Shown here: positions 43,498-53,935 of the stretch, one piece after another | How the letters are laid out: each line of letters starts with the position of its first letter | Position numbering within the stretch: the stretch's first letter is position 1 | Source of the DNA: Septoria linicola | Taxonomy: Eukaryota; Ascomycota; Dothideomycetes; Mycosphaerellales; Mycosphaerellaceae | DNA: 64,000 bases | Direction: 5' to 3' | Assembly: GCA_024114885.1 (NCBI GenBank) | Contig: CP099424.1 | Coordinates: 1,426,001 to 1,490,000, forward strand | The notes under the pieces: generated by a model | Database searches by the model: none | The model's input: the letters and a program-made list of their open reading frames with translations, nothing else | Told to the model about the DNA's origin: nothing | Translations under genes and position numbers: made by a program

Positions 43498-43863
43498 GAT
43501 GAAGTCCTGGGGAATGGTTGTGCTTCTCTGTGTGGTTCTCAGGAAGATCGCGAGACGTTGACGTATGTTTTAGTATGGGCCCACAAGTCCTTTGGCTGCC
43601 TGGAGACAGAATGAAGCCTCACTTGAAATTCATTTGGAAAATGGAACAAGTGAGGACGCTCAGGTGAATGATCACGTTCATTCATCCTCACTATGCTATT
43701 CCGGAAAAGATTACTCACGGGGTATGCTCCTCTCATCTTAGGAAAGGCAAATGCAGAACTCCAGCGCCATGCTCAAAACCTCATTACCATGTCCATGCGA
43801 TGCGCGGCCGTTTTCTATTATGCAACTAATCCAACTCTTGCGCATCTCGACACACACACAATG
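43498..43863. other. Intergenic region
   Basis: About 370 bp containing the zinc-finger-like gene's promoter and the 3' flank of the exchanger gene. Nothing else recognised. Confidence 0.4.
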
Positions 43864-46800
43864 CTAAGCCTTCTTCCTCGGTCGCACACGGAAGGGGAAT
43901 GCCATGCCACTGGACGACTGTCCGATGGTGTGGAACTTTTGCGGTTGGACGCCAAGCGCGAGGGTGTCGAAGCGGTCAATGCCCATCATGGCCTGGAGAA
44001 GAAAAGTCAGCATTAAAATCTGTGAGAGACAATAGTTGCGCTACACTCACCTCACTGTTGTAGCCAGTGAACCAGAAGCCAACCACAACGACCAAGTACG
44101 TAAAGATAAGTATGCTGCCCTTGAAGTAATTGCTCTTGCCTTCTCCTACGATCCAGCCGAAGAGGAAGACGCTGAGCAGGACGCAGACCATGTCCCATTG
44201 TGGAAAGATCAAGCTGAAGCTGTGCTCTGCAAGTCGATCTGCGGGCACCCAATTCGTGTAAATCGCGGTAAACAGGACCAGGCAAGGTGTTTGTAGCAAG
44301 AAGACTTGCAGGGCATAGCTCGATCCGATCTCCATGGACAACGCGACATTTCCGTTCATCGCGAAACTAATGGCATTCAAGAACTCGGTCGTGTTGGGAA
44401 CCAGAGAGAATAATGTGATACCCAAGAACTTTTCCGGTATACTGACAGACGTGAGGACGACATCTACCGTATCGACGAGGATCTCCGCAATGACTGCGTA
44501 GGCGACAGTCGCGGACATAAGAATGATGGCCGACTTCATCCGTGACCAATTGGGTGCATCGTGACCTCCATGACCGCCGGCAGGTTCTTCAGGCACTGGC
44601 TGCAGAGCGCCAGTGGTAGAATCAGTGCCTGCTGCAGGTGCATCTTTGCCATCCTTTGAGCCTCTGATATGAGAGTGGTGTCTAGACGGAGTTGGCGTGG
44701 CGACCGTGTTGGCCATTTGGCTTGCACGGCGTGGGGCAGACGTGGCATCTCGTGCAGCGATCGTAGCAGCGGTGGCTGCCATTTCGGCCACTTGTTGCAC
44801 CAGAGCGCGATTGTCTTCAGGGCTGAGGCCTGGGACGCTCACGCTATTTGCAGCAGAATCATTACCAGCACTCTTAGGTGGAACGATGTGAGGACCTTGC
44901 CCATCGGCGCCAGCAGTAGCGTCCTCCCTGTGTTCCTTGCGGACCGTAGCAGTAGGCGAGGACCCGATGCCAGCCTGTTTCAGACTTTGATTCAGGATAC
45001 GTTTGTACATCTGGCTTGATCGTATGTCGCCAGTGTTGATTGTGCCGTGTCCACTCTTCTTGCTCGAGGTCGTGTTGTAGTCTGCTTGTATGAGGCTGGC
45101 TGTGTAGGGCAAGTTGATATGTCCAGGGTGCGCTGGTGTGTGCAAGAGATCTTGATGCTTCTTCTTCTCATCCTCAGGCTCGTTGTTCCAGATCACAGCA
45201 GCGTGAGTACGCAGAGTGAAGAGGAGGCCCACCACGTAGGAGAGAAACAAGCAGACTGCACAGAAGTAGACGTAAGGTCTCACAGCCGTGACGAAGAACT
45301 CATCATTCAGTTCCGGCACTTGGGTGAAGTAGCACCGCCGGCAGTCTCGCTCCTCGTCTGGGCCATCCGGCATATCGACACACTGACGGCAATTCAGTAC
45401 GTGTGACCCGTAGAATTGGTAGAAAAGGGTTGGACCAAATGCAGCAATCACCGCGAACAATAACATTGTGGATGTGACACCGGCTGACTTGACGTTGAAA
45501 CGCTGTGTCTTCCGTTTGATTGCTCCGAAGCACATGGACAAGCCAGGAAGGAAGAGAATACCGGCGAAGATGGATCCAATGATACTGCCCTCCACAAGCT
45601 GAGACTTGCCCTCGTCCAAAGCTACACAGTACAGGAAGACTTCGACGATGGTACTGAAGAAGGCGTTGATCGTTGCGCCCACACCCATTGATGACTGAGC
45701 AGAGATGGAGGCGACAGCTTGACCGATGAAGTATGCAAGTGGGATGATCGATGCAAGCGCAATGGCGAACACAAAACCGGGCGAAGTGAACCATGTTTCA
45801 ATGTGCAGAGTCTCGTAGAGGAAGAAGTAATCCACGATCGCAAAGGCCACGAGTCCGAGCAGATTGATGAGGAATATGTTAGTCCCATCGATTGTGTACT
45901 TCCAGTATTTGATGCCAACCGCTCGATATGTGCATAGCAAGATCACGCTATCGGTGCCGCCGCGGGGCTCCGAGTCAAACCGCTGGTAGTGGCTATCAGT
46001 GTGGAAGCTCATAGCCAGAGGGTGTCGTCGCAAGTGGTAGAATAGCAATAGTGTCACCTTGCCCATGGGTATCGTGAAGACGAGGAACCAGCATATTCCA
46101 CTGACGAGGAACAAGAAGGGCGTGATCAGGAAGTAGAAGAACAGGAAGAATATGACTCTCCCCAGAGTCCACTCGCCACGACCGAACAGTCTCTTCTTGG
46201 TCTTGTTCCGAGCACGCTCCGCAACTGAGCTTGCTCGAGCGCGGCCAAGCAAGCTGTCGGTCTCATTGTCTTCCAGGTCTGGAACCTCTTCTCGACGCCG
46301 GCCGATGAGGGAACGATTGATGTCTGTCGGGCCAAAGAAGAGACGGCCCTCCTCAATGTCGCCGGCCTGCCAGCGCTCATATTCGGCAATGTCTCTTCCT
46401 TCTCCCTCATCCTCATGCAGATATTGTTCGTCGCGCTCCAGCTTGACATATTTGCCGAATGGGTAGAACAGGTAATGCGCAAGATTGATCAGCACACGGC
46501 CGTATTCGCGACATCCAGGAGCTCCCGAGCTAGGCTGGAAGATGCTGAGGAGAAGGCAGACCACTCCGCCAGCGGCCGTGATCAACGCGAGCCACCAACC
46601 GAAGATGAGCGTCCAAAGCACATTGAATATCCCGAGCCACCTACTGACATTGCCTCCAGGTGCGCTATGAATATCGCCCTCTGCATTCCTTTGCACTGAT
46701 CGATTCTTCTTGTACAGCGCCGGTTTCCAGATTCGTATACCGAAGGGATGTGTTTCGTTGATCGCTTCTTGGCGGTCTTTCAACGTGAAACTTTCTGCAT

Positions 46801-47624
46801 CGCTGAGATCTGCACTGTCGTCGTCGGGTGTCGGTGTATCGTCGTCATCTTCCTCTTCCTCCTCTTCACCTTGAAGTGTCTCCTCTGAGCTGGGCTCACC
46901 GGCATGCTGTGGCGTTCGCGGTCTCGCTGTCGCTCTTGTTGTGTCAGTGCCCGTAGTCTTGGCTGCGGCCTCCTCTTCTTGCTCATCGCTCTCCACTCTC
47001 GGGAGTGCAGGCGCTGGTACTCGGCGTCGAATTGTGCTCTCTCTTCGTCTGAGCTGTCGCTCTCGATCGCGCACTGTCCCAGCTCGTGATTGGCTTCGCT
47101 GCTGGCGTAAGTCGGCATCGACCTCAATGGCATCATCGTCGACGGAGAACAGGTCACCACGGTGCGGCGCTGCTGTCGAGGTCTTTCGTGTACCGACAGT
47201 GGGTCGTTTTGGCGTCTGCTGCTGCTGCTGTGTTTGTGGAGTAGCTCTGGTTGATCCACCTTGGCCTCCGCTCGTGGACGAACCCTGCATTGAGCCTGGA
47301 ATGGTCTGAGTATGTGGGCAGTGACGTTTCTCCGCTAGCAGGTGAGAGGGATTGCATACCGTAGTCTTGTTGTCGAGGCCGCGGTGGCCTCGTGGTGCCT
47401 TGAGAAGCATCGCCAGGCTGAGATTGCAAGCTTGCTTGGCTGGCTTGCATGGATGCATAGCTGGACTGCCGCTCCGCAGCTTCCTGCTGGTTGCGACTCA
47501 TCTCTTCGGTGGACACGGACGTCCGCCTCGTCGTGGGAGCCGTCGACAGATATTCAGCGTAGTCCCGCACATCGACGTTGGTCGTGGTGGGTCGCTCGTC
47601 GGTGAAGCTCTGTCGCCCAGACAT
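43864..47624 (-). CDS. VNX1: Vacuolar monovalent cation/H+ exchanger, Vnx1 type (CaCA superfamily)
   Basis: Three exons, 47360-47624, 44051-47295, 43864-43992, all in phase; 1,212 aa. The first ~250 residues are disordered, with a short poly-Gln run and a long acidic stretch (EEEEEEDDDD). Then helices including WLGIFNVLWTLIFGWWLALI, a multi-pass core with alpha-1-like GVGATINAFFSTIVEVFLY, a large hydrophilic loop (about residues 780-960), and the second half with the alpha-2-like LFSLVPNTTEFLNAISFAM and ALSMEIGSSYALQVFLL. This long-N-terminus, CaCA-type layout matches yeast Vnx1, which moves Na+ or K+ into the vacuole in exchange for protons. The last exon adds a basic tail (RVRPRKKA). Symbol given by family recognition, not by a search. 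Divergent to the Rpt6 gene. Confidence 0.88.
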
Positions 47625-47808
47625 GATGCCGAGAGAATAATAAACAGACTAGCGACCAAACGGGCGATTGATTAGCTTCGAAGGCGCGCCTACGAGGGTC
47701 TCGGGCTCTCTATGGCGGACTATCTATGGCCGGTCCGCAAGCTGCAGCTGCACCTCATCAGAAGAGCTCACGGCGATCGGGGCCAACTGTGCTGGTGGTG
47801 ACGCGGCG

Positions 47809-47831
47809 GAGAGAGGGAGAGAGAGAGAGAG
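47809..47831. repeat. GA dinucleotide-rich tract
   Basis: 23 bp of almost pure GA repeat, interrupted once by ggg, about 200 bp upstream of the exchanger's ATG. Confidence 0.75.
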
Positions 47832-48157
47832 CTGCCTCGAAGATGGTGCTTTGGGGCGAGGCGAGAGAAGGTTTCAGCTGGCGAGGACATGGGCCTACAA
47901 CCATAACGGTGTGATATAGAGGAGCGATGCGTGGCAAAAAAAAGTACAGTGCAGCTGTTCGATGGAAGTACATGTACTTGTATATCAGCAGTGGAGAGAG
48001 CGCCGGGTTCTGTGTGAGATAGGGAGAGGAAGCTCCCACAGCAGCTGTGGCAGATGATCGCTAATGCTGAACGTGATCGAGTGTGCCTCGTCCAGCTGCC
48101 GTCCTGTACCGGCAGACTCGGAATGCTCGATCCGAGTGCACTTCTACACCTACACAG

Positions 48158-48197
48158 GAGGAGAGGAGAGGAGAGGAAAGGAGAGGAGAGGAGAAGG
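48158..48197. repeat. (GGAGA)n pentanucleotide repeat
   Basis: Seven to eight copies of ggaga with a few substitutions (ggaaa, ggagaa), entirely purine on the plus strand, in the promoter region of the Rpt6 gene. Confidence 0.8.
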
Positions 48198-48404
48198 CTG
48201 TGGTGTGCACCGAGACGAGACGACAGCATGGAAGGAAGCGTGGTTGTCACGAAATCTTGAACAGCCTCGTGGCACTGCAGCAGTTCTGTGCCGTCACTGT
48301 GCCGTGGTGTATTTATCGTGACGGTGATAGGTCATCCACACGCTTGATCGGCAGGGCGGGTTAAGTTAATCCGCGCGTTGCTCTTGCCTGACGTGCCTGA
48401 GTGT

Positions 48405-48424
48405 CGCCTCGCCTCGCCTCGCCT
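48405..48424. repeat. (CGCCT)4 pentanucleotide repeat
   Basis: Four perfect copies of cgcct, about 150 bp upstream of the Rpt6 ATG. Confidence 0.8.
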
Positions 48425-48573
48425 TCCTCAAACACCGACACGCGGGACCAACACAGCATTCACCATCGACCTCATCGTTCGCAATCGAATCTTGGACATT
48501 CAATAGAACTGCGCATTCAGAAGGTCCATCGAAATCGAGCATCACTCCAGCCTTGCGGGCGACCAGCGCAACG

Positions 48574-49795
48574 ATGGCGCTCGACACGTTCTTCCACAAC
48601 AAGATCGAGAGCATGAAGCTCGAGATCATCCAAGGCCAAGCAGTATTGCGCCGGCTCGAAGCTCAGCGAAACGAATACAACAGCAGAGTGCGATTGCTGC
48701 GGGAAGAGCTTGGTCTGCTGCAACAGCCAGGCAGCTATGTCGGCGAGGTGGTCAAAGTCATGGGCACGAAGAAGGTGCTGGTCAAGGTGCATCCAGAGGG
48801 CAAATATGGTAAGCCGGTGTCTTGATCGAGAAGAAGAGGCGGTATACTGACAGTTCTTAGTCGTCGACGTGGCTGACAACATCGACATCTCTAAACTCAC
48901 AGCCGGCAAACGCGTCACCCTCCTCTCCGACTCGTACAAACTCTCATCACTTCTGCCATCCTCCGTCGACCCACTCGTATCGCTCATGATGGTGGAGAAG
49001 GTGCCGGACAGCACATACGACATGATTGGTGGTCTTGACGAGCAGATTAAGCAGATCAAGGAAGTCATCGAGCTGGGGCTGAAGCATCCTGAACTGTTTG
49101 AGTCGCTGGGAATTGCGCAGCCGAAGGGTGTGCTGCTGTACGGGCCTCCAGGAACAGGAAAGACGCTGTTAGCAAGAGCGGTCGCGCATCACACAGACTG
49201 CAAGTTCATTCGCGTTTCAGGTTCCGAGCTGGTACAGAAGTACATTGGAGAGGGTTCGCGCATGGTCAGAGAGCTGTTCGTAATGGCAAGAGAGCACGCA
49301 CCGTCCATCATCTTCATGGACGAAATCGATTCCATCGGATCCTCGCGTGTCGAAGGCTCGTCTGGAGGTGATTCTGAGGTGCAGCGAACTATGCTGGAAC
49401 TGCTCAACCAGCTGGATGGTTTCGAGCCTACGAAGAACATCAAGGTCATCATGGCCACGAATCGTCTCGACATCCTCGACCCAGCGCTCCTCCGACCTGG
49501 GCGTATCGACCGAAAGATCGAGTTCCCTCCGCCAACGGCCGAAGCCAGAGCAGACATTCTGCGCATTCACTCGCGAAGCATGAACTTGACGAGAGGCATC
49601 AACTTGATGAAGATCGCGGAGAAGATGAACGGGTGCTCGGGAGCAGAACTCAAGGGTGTATGCACGGAAGCTGGTATGTACGCGCTGAGAGAGCGAAGAG
49701 TACACGTCACACAGGAGGACTTCGATCTCGCTACGGCCAAGGTGCTCAACAAGCACGACGACAAGGAGACGAGTTTGGCCAAGCTGTGGAAGTAA
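48574..49795 (+). CDS. RPT6: 26S proteasome regulatory ATPase Rpt6
   Basis: Two exons, 48574-48808 and 48861-49795 (52-bp intron), 389 aa, the usual length. N-terminal coiled coil (EIIQGQAVLRRLEAQRNEYNSR), OB domain (VGEVVKVMGTKKVLVKVHPEGKY), then the AAA+ module: Walker A GPPGTGKT, Walker B IIFMDEIDSIGSSR, sensor VIMATNRLD and arginine fingers RPGRIDRKIEF, and the C-terminal helical lid to SLAKLWK. VPDSTYDMIGGLDEQIKQIKEVIELG and PSSVDPLVSLMMVEKVPDST identify it as Rpt6 (Sug1/PSMC5) rather than another Rpt. It unfolds ubiquitinated substrates as part of the hetero-hexameric base of the 19S particle. All key residues present. Confidence 0.97.
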
Positions 49796-50136
49796 AGGAA
49801 CAGCTGGTGGAAGTGGAGGCGGAGGTGGCTTGTATCATACTCGCATGCATTGTGAGGACTGGGCATTAGTAAGTCCTCGACTCATCATAGAGACTGTACT
49901 CAATATGCGTAGATCCGTGACAACAATCTCTACCGCAATTCCGTTCCTTCCTTGCGCGCAAGTAACGTGCATGCAACACGTTAGCGCCGCATGATCGCGA
50001 GGTTACGTGCTCTCCAGGAAAGTCATTTTGATGCCTGCACCGATGCTCTTGAAATTGTCGACTTTCTCGTTCGCTTCTCTATCACGACCATACACTTCAC
50101 GCGTACATCGACCACGAAGCTTTCTCCATTGCCGCA
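49796..50136. other. Intergenic region
   Basis: 340 bp between Rpt6 and the first BTB gene; the Rpt6 3' flank and BTB promoter. Nothing else seen. Confidence 0.4.
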
Positions 50137-50862
50137 ATGGCAGACGCAGATGAGCGCGCAGTGAAGCGCACAAGGCTGGCCTTCCTCTTCACGACTCTTT
50201 CGGTCCTTTGCCGACGCCCGAAGAACAACACTGACAGCTAATAACCGACAGATACACCAGCAGAGCCATTCAATTGGTCGTAGGTGACGAGCAGCAGACA
50301 ACAATCGTGGTACACGAAGACAACCTCCGACAGTCCTCGGCATCTTTTCAAGCCGCCCTGAACAAAGACTGGAATGAGGCTACCACAGGTAAGATCACGC
50401 TCCCAGAAGATGATCTAGATGTCGTCACAGTCTACGTCGACTGGCTGTATCGCGGTATCGTCGACGAAGCAGTCTACAGCCCCCGAGGAGAAATTGGAAC
50501 CGCACTACTCTCTGCTCATAGGCCTGTACGTCTTCGCGCAGAAAATTCAGGACGATGAGTTCGCCGACTGTGTCATGGACGTACTCCTTGGACAGCTAGA
50601 CCAGACGTGGGGAGAGGAGGAGTGTTCGTATTCTCCAGCAGAGAGTTCTATCCGCCTTGCGTACGCAGGCACGCCGGAAGATTCGCCATTGCGGAGCCTC
50701 CTTGTTGCCACCTGGGCCGAGCGTGGTGAATGTGACTGGTTTGGCCCGCACGAGGGGTTTCCGCCGGAGTTTGTGGTTAATGTGGCAAGGTATAAGACTT
50801 CTCCGCAAAGTTTGAAACTGACAGACACGAACACCGACACCAACACCCTCATAACTCCATAA
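50137..50862 (+). pseudogene. BTB gene 1 of the array, frameshifted and with a GC splice donor
   Basis: Exon 1 is 50137-50174 (MADADERAVKRTR) and exon 2 starts at 50252 (YTSRAIQLVVGDEQQ). The intron then begins AAG|GCTGGC instead of AAG|GT; the phase and the alignment with BTB gene 2 show that this is where the splice belongs. Exon 2 gives the BTB core (VVHEDNLRQSSASFQAALNKDW, ITLPEDDLDVVTVYVDWLY). At the five-C run 50480-50484 the frame breaks. The expected continuation (EEKLEPHYSLLIGLYVFAQKIQD, then FADCVMDVLL and the PxSPLRSLLVATW block) lies in the next frame to the stop at 50862. Removing one C would restore it. Either a decaying copy or an error in a homopolymer. BTB domains mediate dimerisation and Cullin-3 adaptor binding; this fungal subfamily is uncharacterised. 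Confidence 0.75.
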
Positions 50863-50894
50863 CTATACATTCAGCTATACAGCTCAGCAGAGCC

Positions 50895-51666
50895 ATGGCA
50901 GACACTACCAAGAAGAGATCTGCAAAGGAGGATGCCACGCCACTTGCGAAGAGAAAGCGGTATGTCACTCGACTCACTCCCTATACCGACCTCTCGTTCG
51001 AGGTGTACAACATATTCGACTTTGTAACGGCGGTACTGATCACCTTGTAGCTTCGCCAGCAGCTTCGTCACGGCCAAGGTCGGGCTACTTGCCGAAGCTC
51101 TGACAACCCACGAGACGCTCCTGAAGGATCACACGTCGTTCTTTGCTGCCGCACTCGACGCGAAGTGGAAGGAAGGTCAGACTCGCGAGATCAAACTACC
51201 AGAAGACGATCCGGACGCGGTGGCCACATACTTCGACTTCTTGCACACCAAGCAGGGGACAGTCTACTGGGATGAAGAAGACGATAAGCCTAACTTCGAT
51301 CTTCTCGTCCGAGTCTATGTGTTCGGCGAGAAGGTCCAGGATGAACGCTTCTGCGACGTTGTGATGAGTGCGTTATGCCAGGCACGAGACACGCCGGATC
51401 AGCAGGGCGCACGGTATATCCCAGGGACCAGCGTAATCACAGACTTGTACGATGGGACTCCAGCGGGTTCTCCAGCGCGGCGTTGGGTGGTCGATCAATA
51501 CAGAGATGCAGTGGACGCCGAAGGCTTCAGAGAGGACCTGCAGAACTACCCAGCCGAGTTCGTCCAGGAAGTGGCTATGGATCTTAAGGAGAGGCACCAA
51601 CTAGCAACGCGACTATCAGTCCGCGAGCAGCGCGAGAAGTGGTTCAGGCTGAAGCCGGACGCATAG
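50895..51666 (+). CDS. BTB/POZ domain protein (array gene 2, intact)
   Basis: Two exons, 50895-50959 and 51051-51666 (91-bp intron), 226 aa. A basic leader (KKRSAKEDATPLAKRKR) precedes the BTB domain: TAKVGLLAEALTTHETLLKD, HTSFFAAALDAKW, TREIKLPEDDPDAVATYFDFL, LLVRVYVFGEKVQDERFCDVVMSAL. The subfamily's C-terminal block follows: GTSVITDLYDGTPAGSPARRW, VVDQYRD and LQNYPAEFVQEVAMDL. It is only 32 bp downstream of gene 1 on the same strand and shares intron position and layout, so the array arose by tandem duplication. The second half also matches the J/BTB fusion at 13.4-14.5 kb. Role unknown. Confidence 0.88.
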
Positions 51667-51679
51667 TCGGCATAAGACA

Positions 51680-52290
51680 AGGCGTTCGTTATAGACAGTC
51701 TAGTTCTGTTAACATAATAAGCGTTCGCACGCACGATATACGGAAATTTAGCTTAGCTCCTAGACTAGCACGAAAAGCATAAGTTCTAGACAAGCGAATT
51801 AGCAGAAGGCAGCTAAGATTGCGCGTACCTAATATAATAAGAGACATTGAGGAAAGACGTAGGAGCTAGTTAAAAGGTAATATATGTCACGGGCAGACAG
51901 CGGCGGTAATAGTAGGTAATACTATAAACAGGTATAGGGTACTACGGACAGGCTATATGGACACTATGTTACTATGTAGGCAATCCTCTTAATAGGACGT
52001 AGCTTAAAGAGCCCAAGTCTCTTCAAGAAGAATAGGAAGAAGAAGACTTCTCCGTAGGCAGGTTAGGTGATCTAGTTATATAATGATGCATATAACTCTA
52101 AGATTAGTTAGATCCTATGTTACTAGGCCACGCCCGTGACAGTCGGTCGCGATAGATCGAGCTTCCTAAGGACGAACTAGAGATTATTAGCATATTCCTT
52201 AAGTAGCTATATAACGAGGCAGCGGTTAGTACCTAGGTACTAAAGCAAGCCCAGACTATTATTACCAACACCCTATTCCTGCAGCTCAGC
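51680..52290. repeat. TpA-rich, RIP-like tract
   Basis: A sharply bounded stretch between BTB gene 2 and the healthy 3' half of BTB gene 3. One sampled 60-base line (51901-51960) has 11 TpA but only 3 CpA+TpG, whereas a control line just past the tract (52381-52440) has 1 TpA and 6 CpA+TpG. This is the dinucleotide signature left by RIP (CpA to TpA) in ascomycetes. It covers the 5' half of BTB gene 3 and the space before it. Whether an old transposon is also present could not be seen. Confidence 0.65.
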
Positions 52291-52632
52291 AAACTATACG
52301 TGTTTGCGGAGAAAACTCAAGTAAAGAAGCTGAGGGAGGCAGTCGTGATTGGCATAGTGGAGTGCTGTGCTAAGCCAGACAAAAGCGAGATCCATTTCTT
52401 CCCGGTCAGAGAGGCTGTGGATGTCGTCTACAGAGGAACGACGTCCCAATCGCCTGCGCGCCAACGTATGGTCGATCTACATGTCAACTTTGGAAGGGAG
52501 AGTTGGTTAAGGAACACTGGCAATCATCCAGAATTCTTGCAAGATTCTTGCGATAGCATTCTTCAAGAGTCGCGAGCAGCCTCGTTGGACAGACAGCTTT
52601 CTCGCTCATGCTCGTGGAGGAGAGCGGTTTGA
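52108..52632 (+). pseudogene. BTB gene 3 of the array, 5' half RIP-like with three TAG stops
   Basis: One continuous frame of 175 codons from 52108 to the stop at 52632, broken by TAG at 52153, 52204 and 52234. Before and around the stops the BTB pattern is clear: LDPMLLGHARDSRSR-stop-IELPKDE and IISIFLK-stop-LYNEAA; the second stop sits where related genes have Trp (WLY). TAG from TGG or CAG is what TpG/CpA to TpA change produces. From about 52290 the sequence is undamaged: LSKLYVFAEKTQVKKLREAVV, PVREAVDVVYRGTTSQSPARQ and NTGNHPEFLQDSCDSIL. The first exon cannot be found. A dead copy, unless the 3' half is expressed alone. Confidence 0.75.
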
Positions 52633-53935
52633 AAAGTGATGCAATAGACGTCTTTGGATGTGGCAAGGTCGTCGTCTTATTAGCCTTGAGATCCAACAGG
52701 CATCGATGAAATCCGGAAGGATTTTGAAAGTACCGAGTAAGGTGGTAGATTCTGGGGCGGAATCGCCTTGATCTTGCAAGTACACCGAAGAGTGCTTCTG
52801 GGAAGAGCCTGTCAGCTTTGTCACCAGACCGTAGCTGCTTATGCTTCGAATTCTTTAGATCGCAGAACGAAAGTCTCTCTGCGCAGGAACTGCTTGTATT
52901 CTATTTCCACAACACGTCGCGTAGTGCAACACTGGTTAGCAAGAGTCTCATGCTGCAATACTTCTCGTAGTACAACTCCGACTCTCCTGCCCTCATCGAT
53001 GTCCTCTGCATTCCATGCCTCGATCCGGCCGCCTTGCTCACACTTGCATTACCGTCGCTTCTCTTCACCAGATCTTCCTCATCGATGGCATTGACATCGC
53101 CGTAGCCTCCCTGCCCAACCCACTGACGCCATGCCGAAGTCGAGATCATCTCTCTCATCTCCTCCACTTCAAAAAGAGTGACGTCCACCGTCATGTAGCC
53201 ATCCGTCGATAGTACAGATCAATAGTATATAGGTCTATCGCTAACAAAGGGACGCTAACTAGGCTCGGCTATGAAGTCCAACTAAGGTTCTACTATTTCC
53301 GTCCAGTAGTGTGAAGCCTTGTTTCCGAATATGGACAACCTTTGATTACACGCGACCTTTTGGGACGATGCCCCAGCAACACTTGCGAAGGAGACGACGT
53401 AAGTGTTTTGTAGCGAATGTGAACATCTCAAGAGAGAGGTTGAGGTGAGAGGAAGAGAACGACTGGACTTCAGCTTGCCTTCGGTAACGTTTAGACTTCC
53501 ATCCCGCCATGTGAACAGCGGATGTGGTTGACGGCTTCTGATTGGTGTGACCGACCACTCGCACGAACCATACGCATTTTGCCACGTGCCTTGTTTCTCC
53601 TGGCCCGAACAACATCGTCCACTCGATGCCATATCGCAGTCATTCGGCTTCTGTTCGCTCTGTCTAGACTGCGTGAGTACCGAGACTTGATCGAAGCCGA
53701 GAAACCTATCCAGCAAGCATGCTGCAAGCCTCTGAGATCTGGCACATTGTGTGTTGGCCGCCTGTGTAGTGACGGACGCCGGTTTCTACAAGGTCAGATA
53801 TGTGCTTGACAAGGTTGGCGCAACTGTGCACATATATCGTTGTGACGTGCCGAGATGAACCTGAGGATCGCTCTCTTCTGTCGATACTTGTAACACTTCT
53901 CTGCCACGAAGTAAACCATATTGGATAACACTACG
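52633..53935. other. 1.3-kb stretch without a recognisable gene
   Basis: Lies between BTB genes 3 and 4. Open frames on both strands (for example minus strand 53282-53716) lack family signals. A small TA-rich patch at about 53215-53280 resembles the RIP-like tract but is short. Confidence 0.45.

Larger units (their letters stand above)
47625..48573. promoter_or_regulatory. Shared upstream region of Vnx1-like and Rpt6 genes with purine repeats
   Basis: About 950 bp between divergent genes. It holds three simple repeats: GA-rich at 47809-47831, (GGAGA)n at 48158-48197 and (CGCCT)4 at 48405-48424. Polypurine/polypyrimidine tracts of this kind are typical of promoters of fungal housekeeping genes. 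No exon supported. Confidence 0.6.

Noticed and set aside
48158..48197. Purine repeat as a possible mobile-element tail or centromere-like satellite
   Set aside because: Too short and located in a divergent promoter; simple-sequence slippage explains it.
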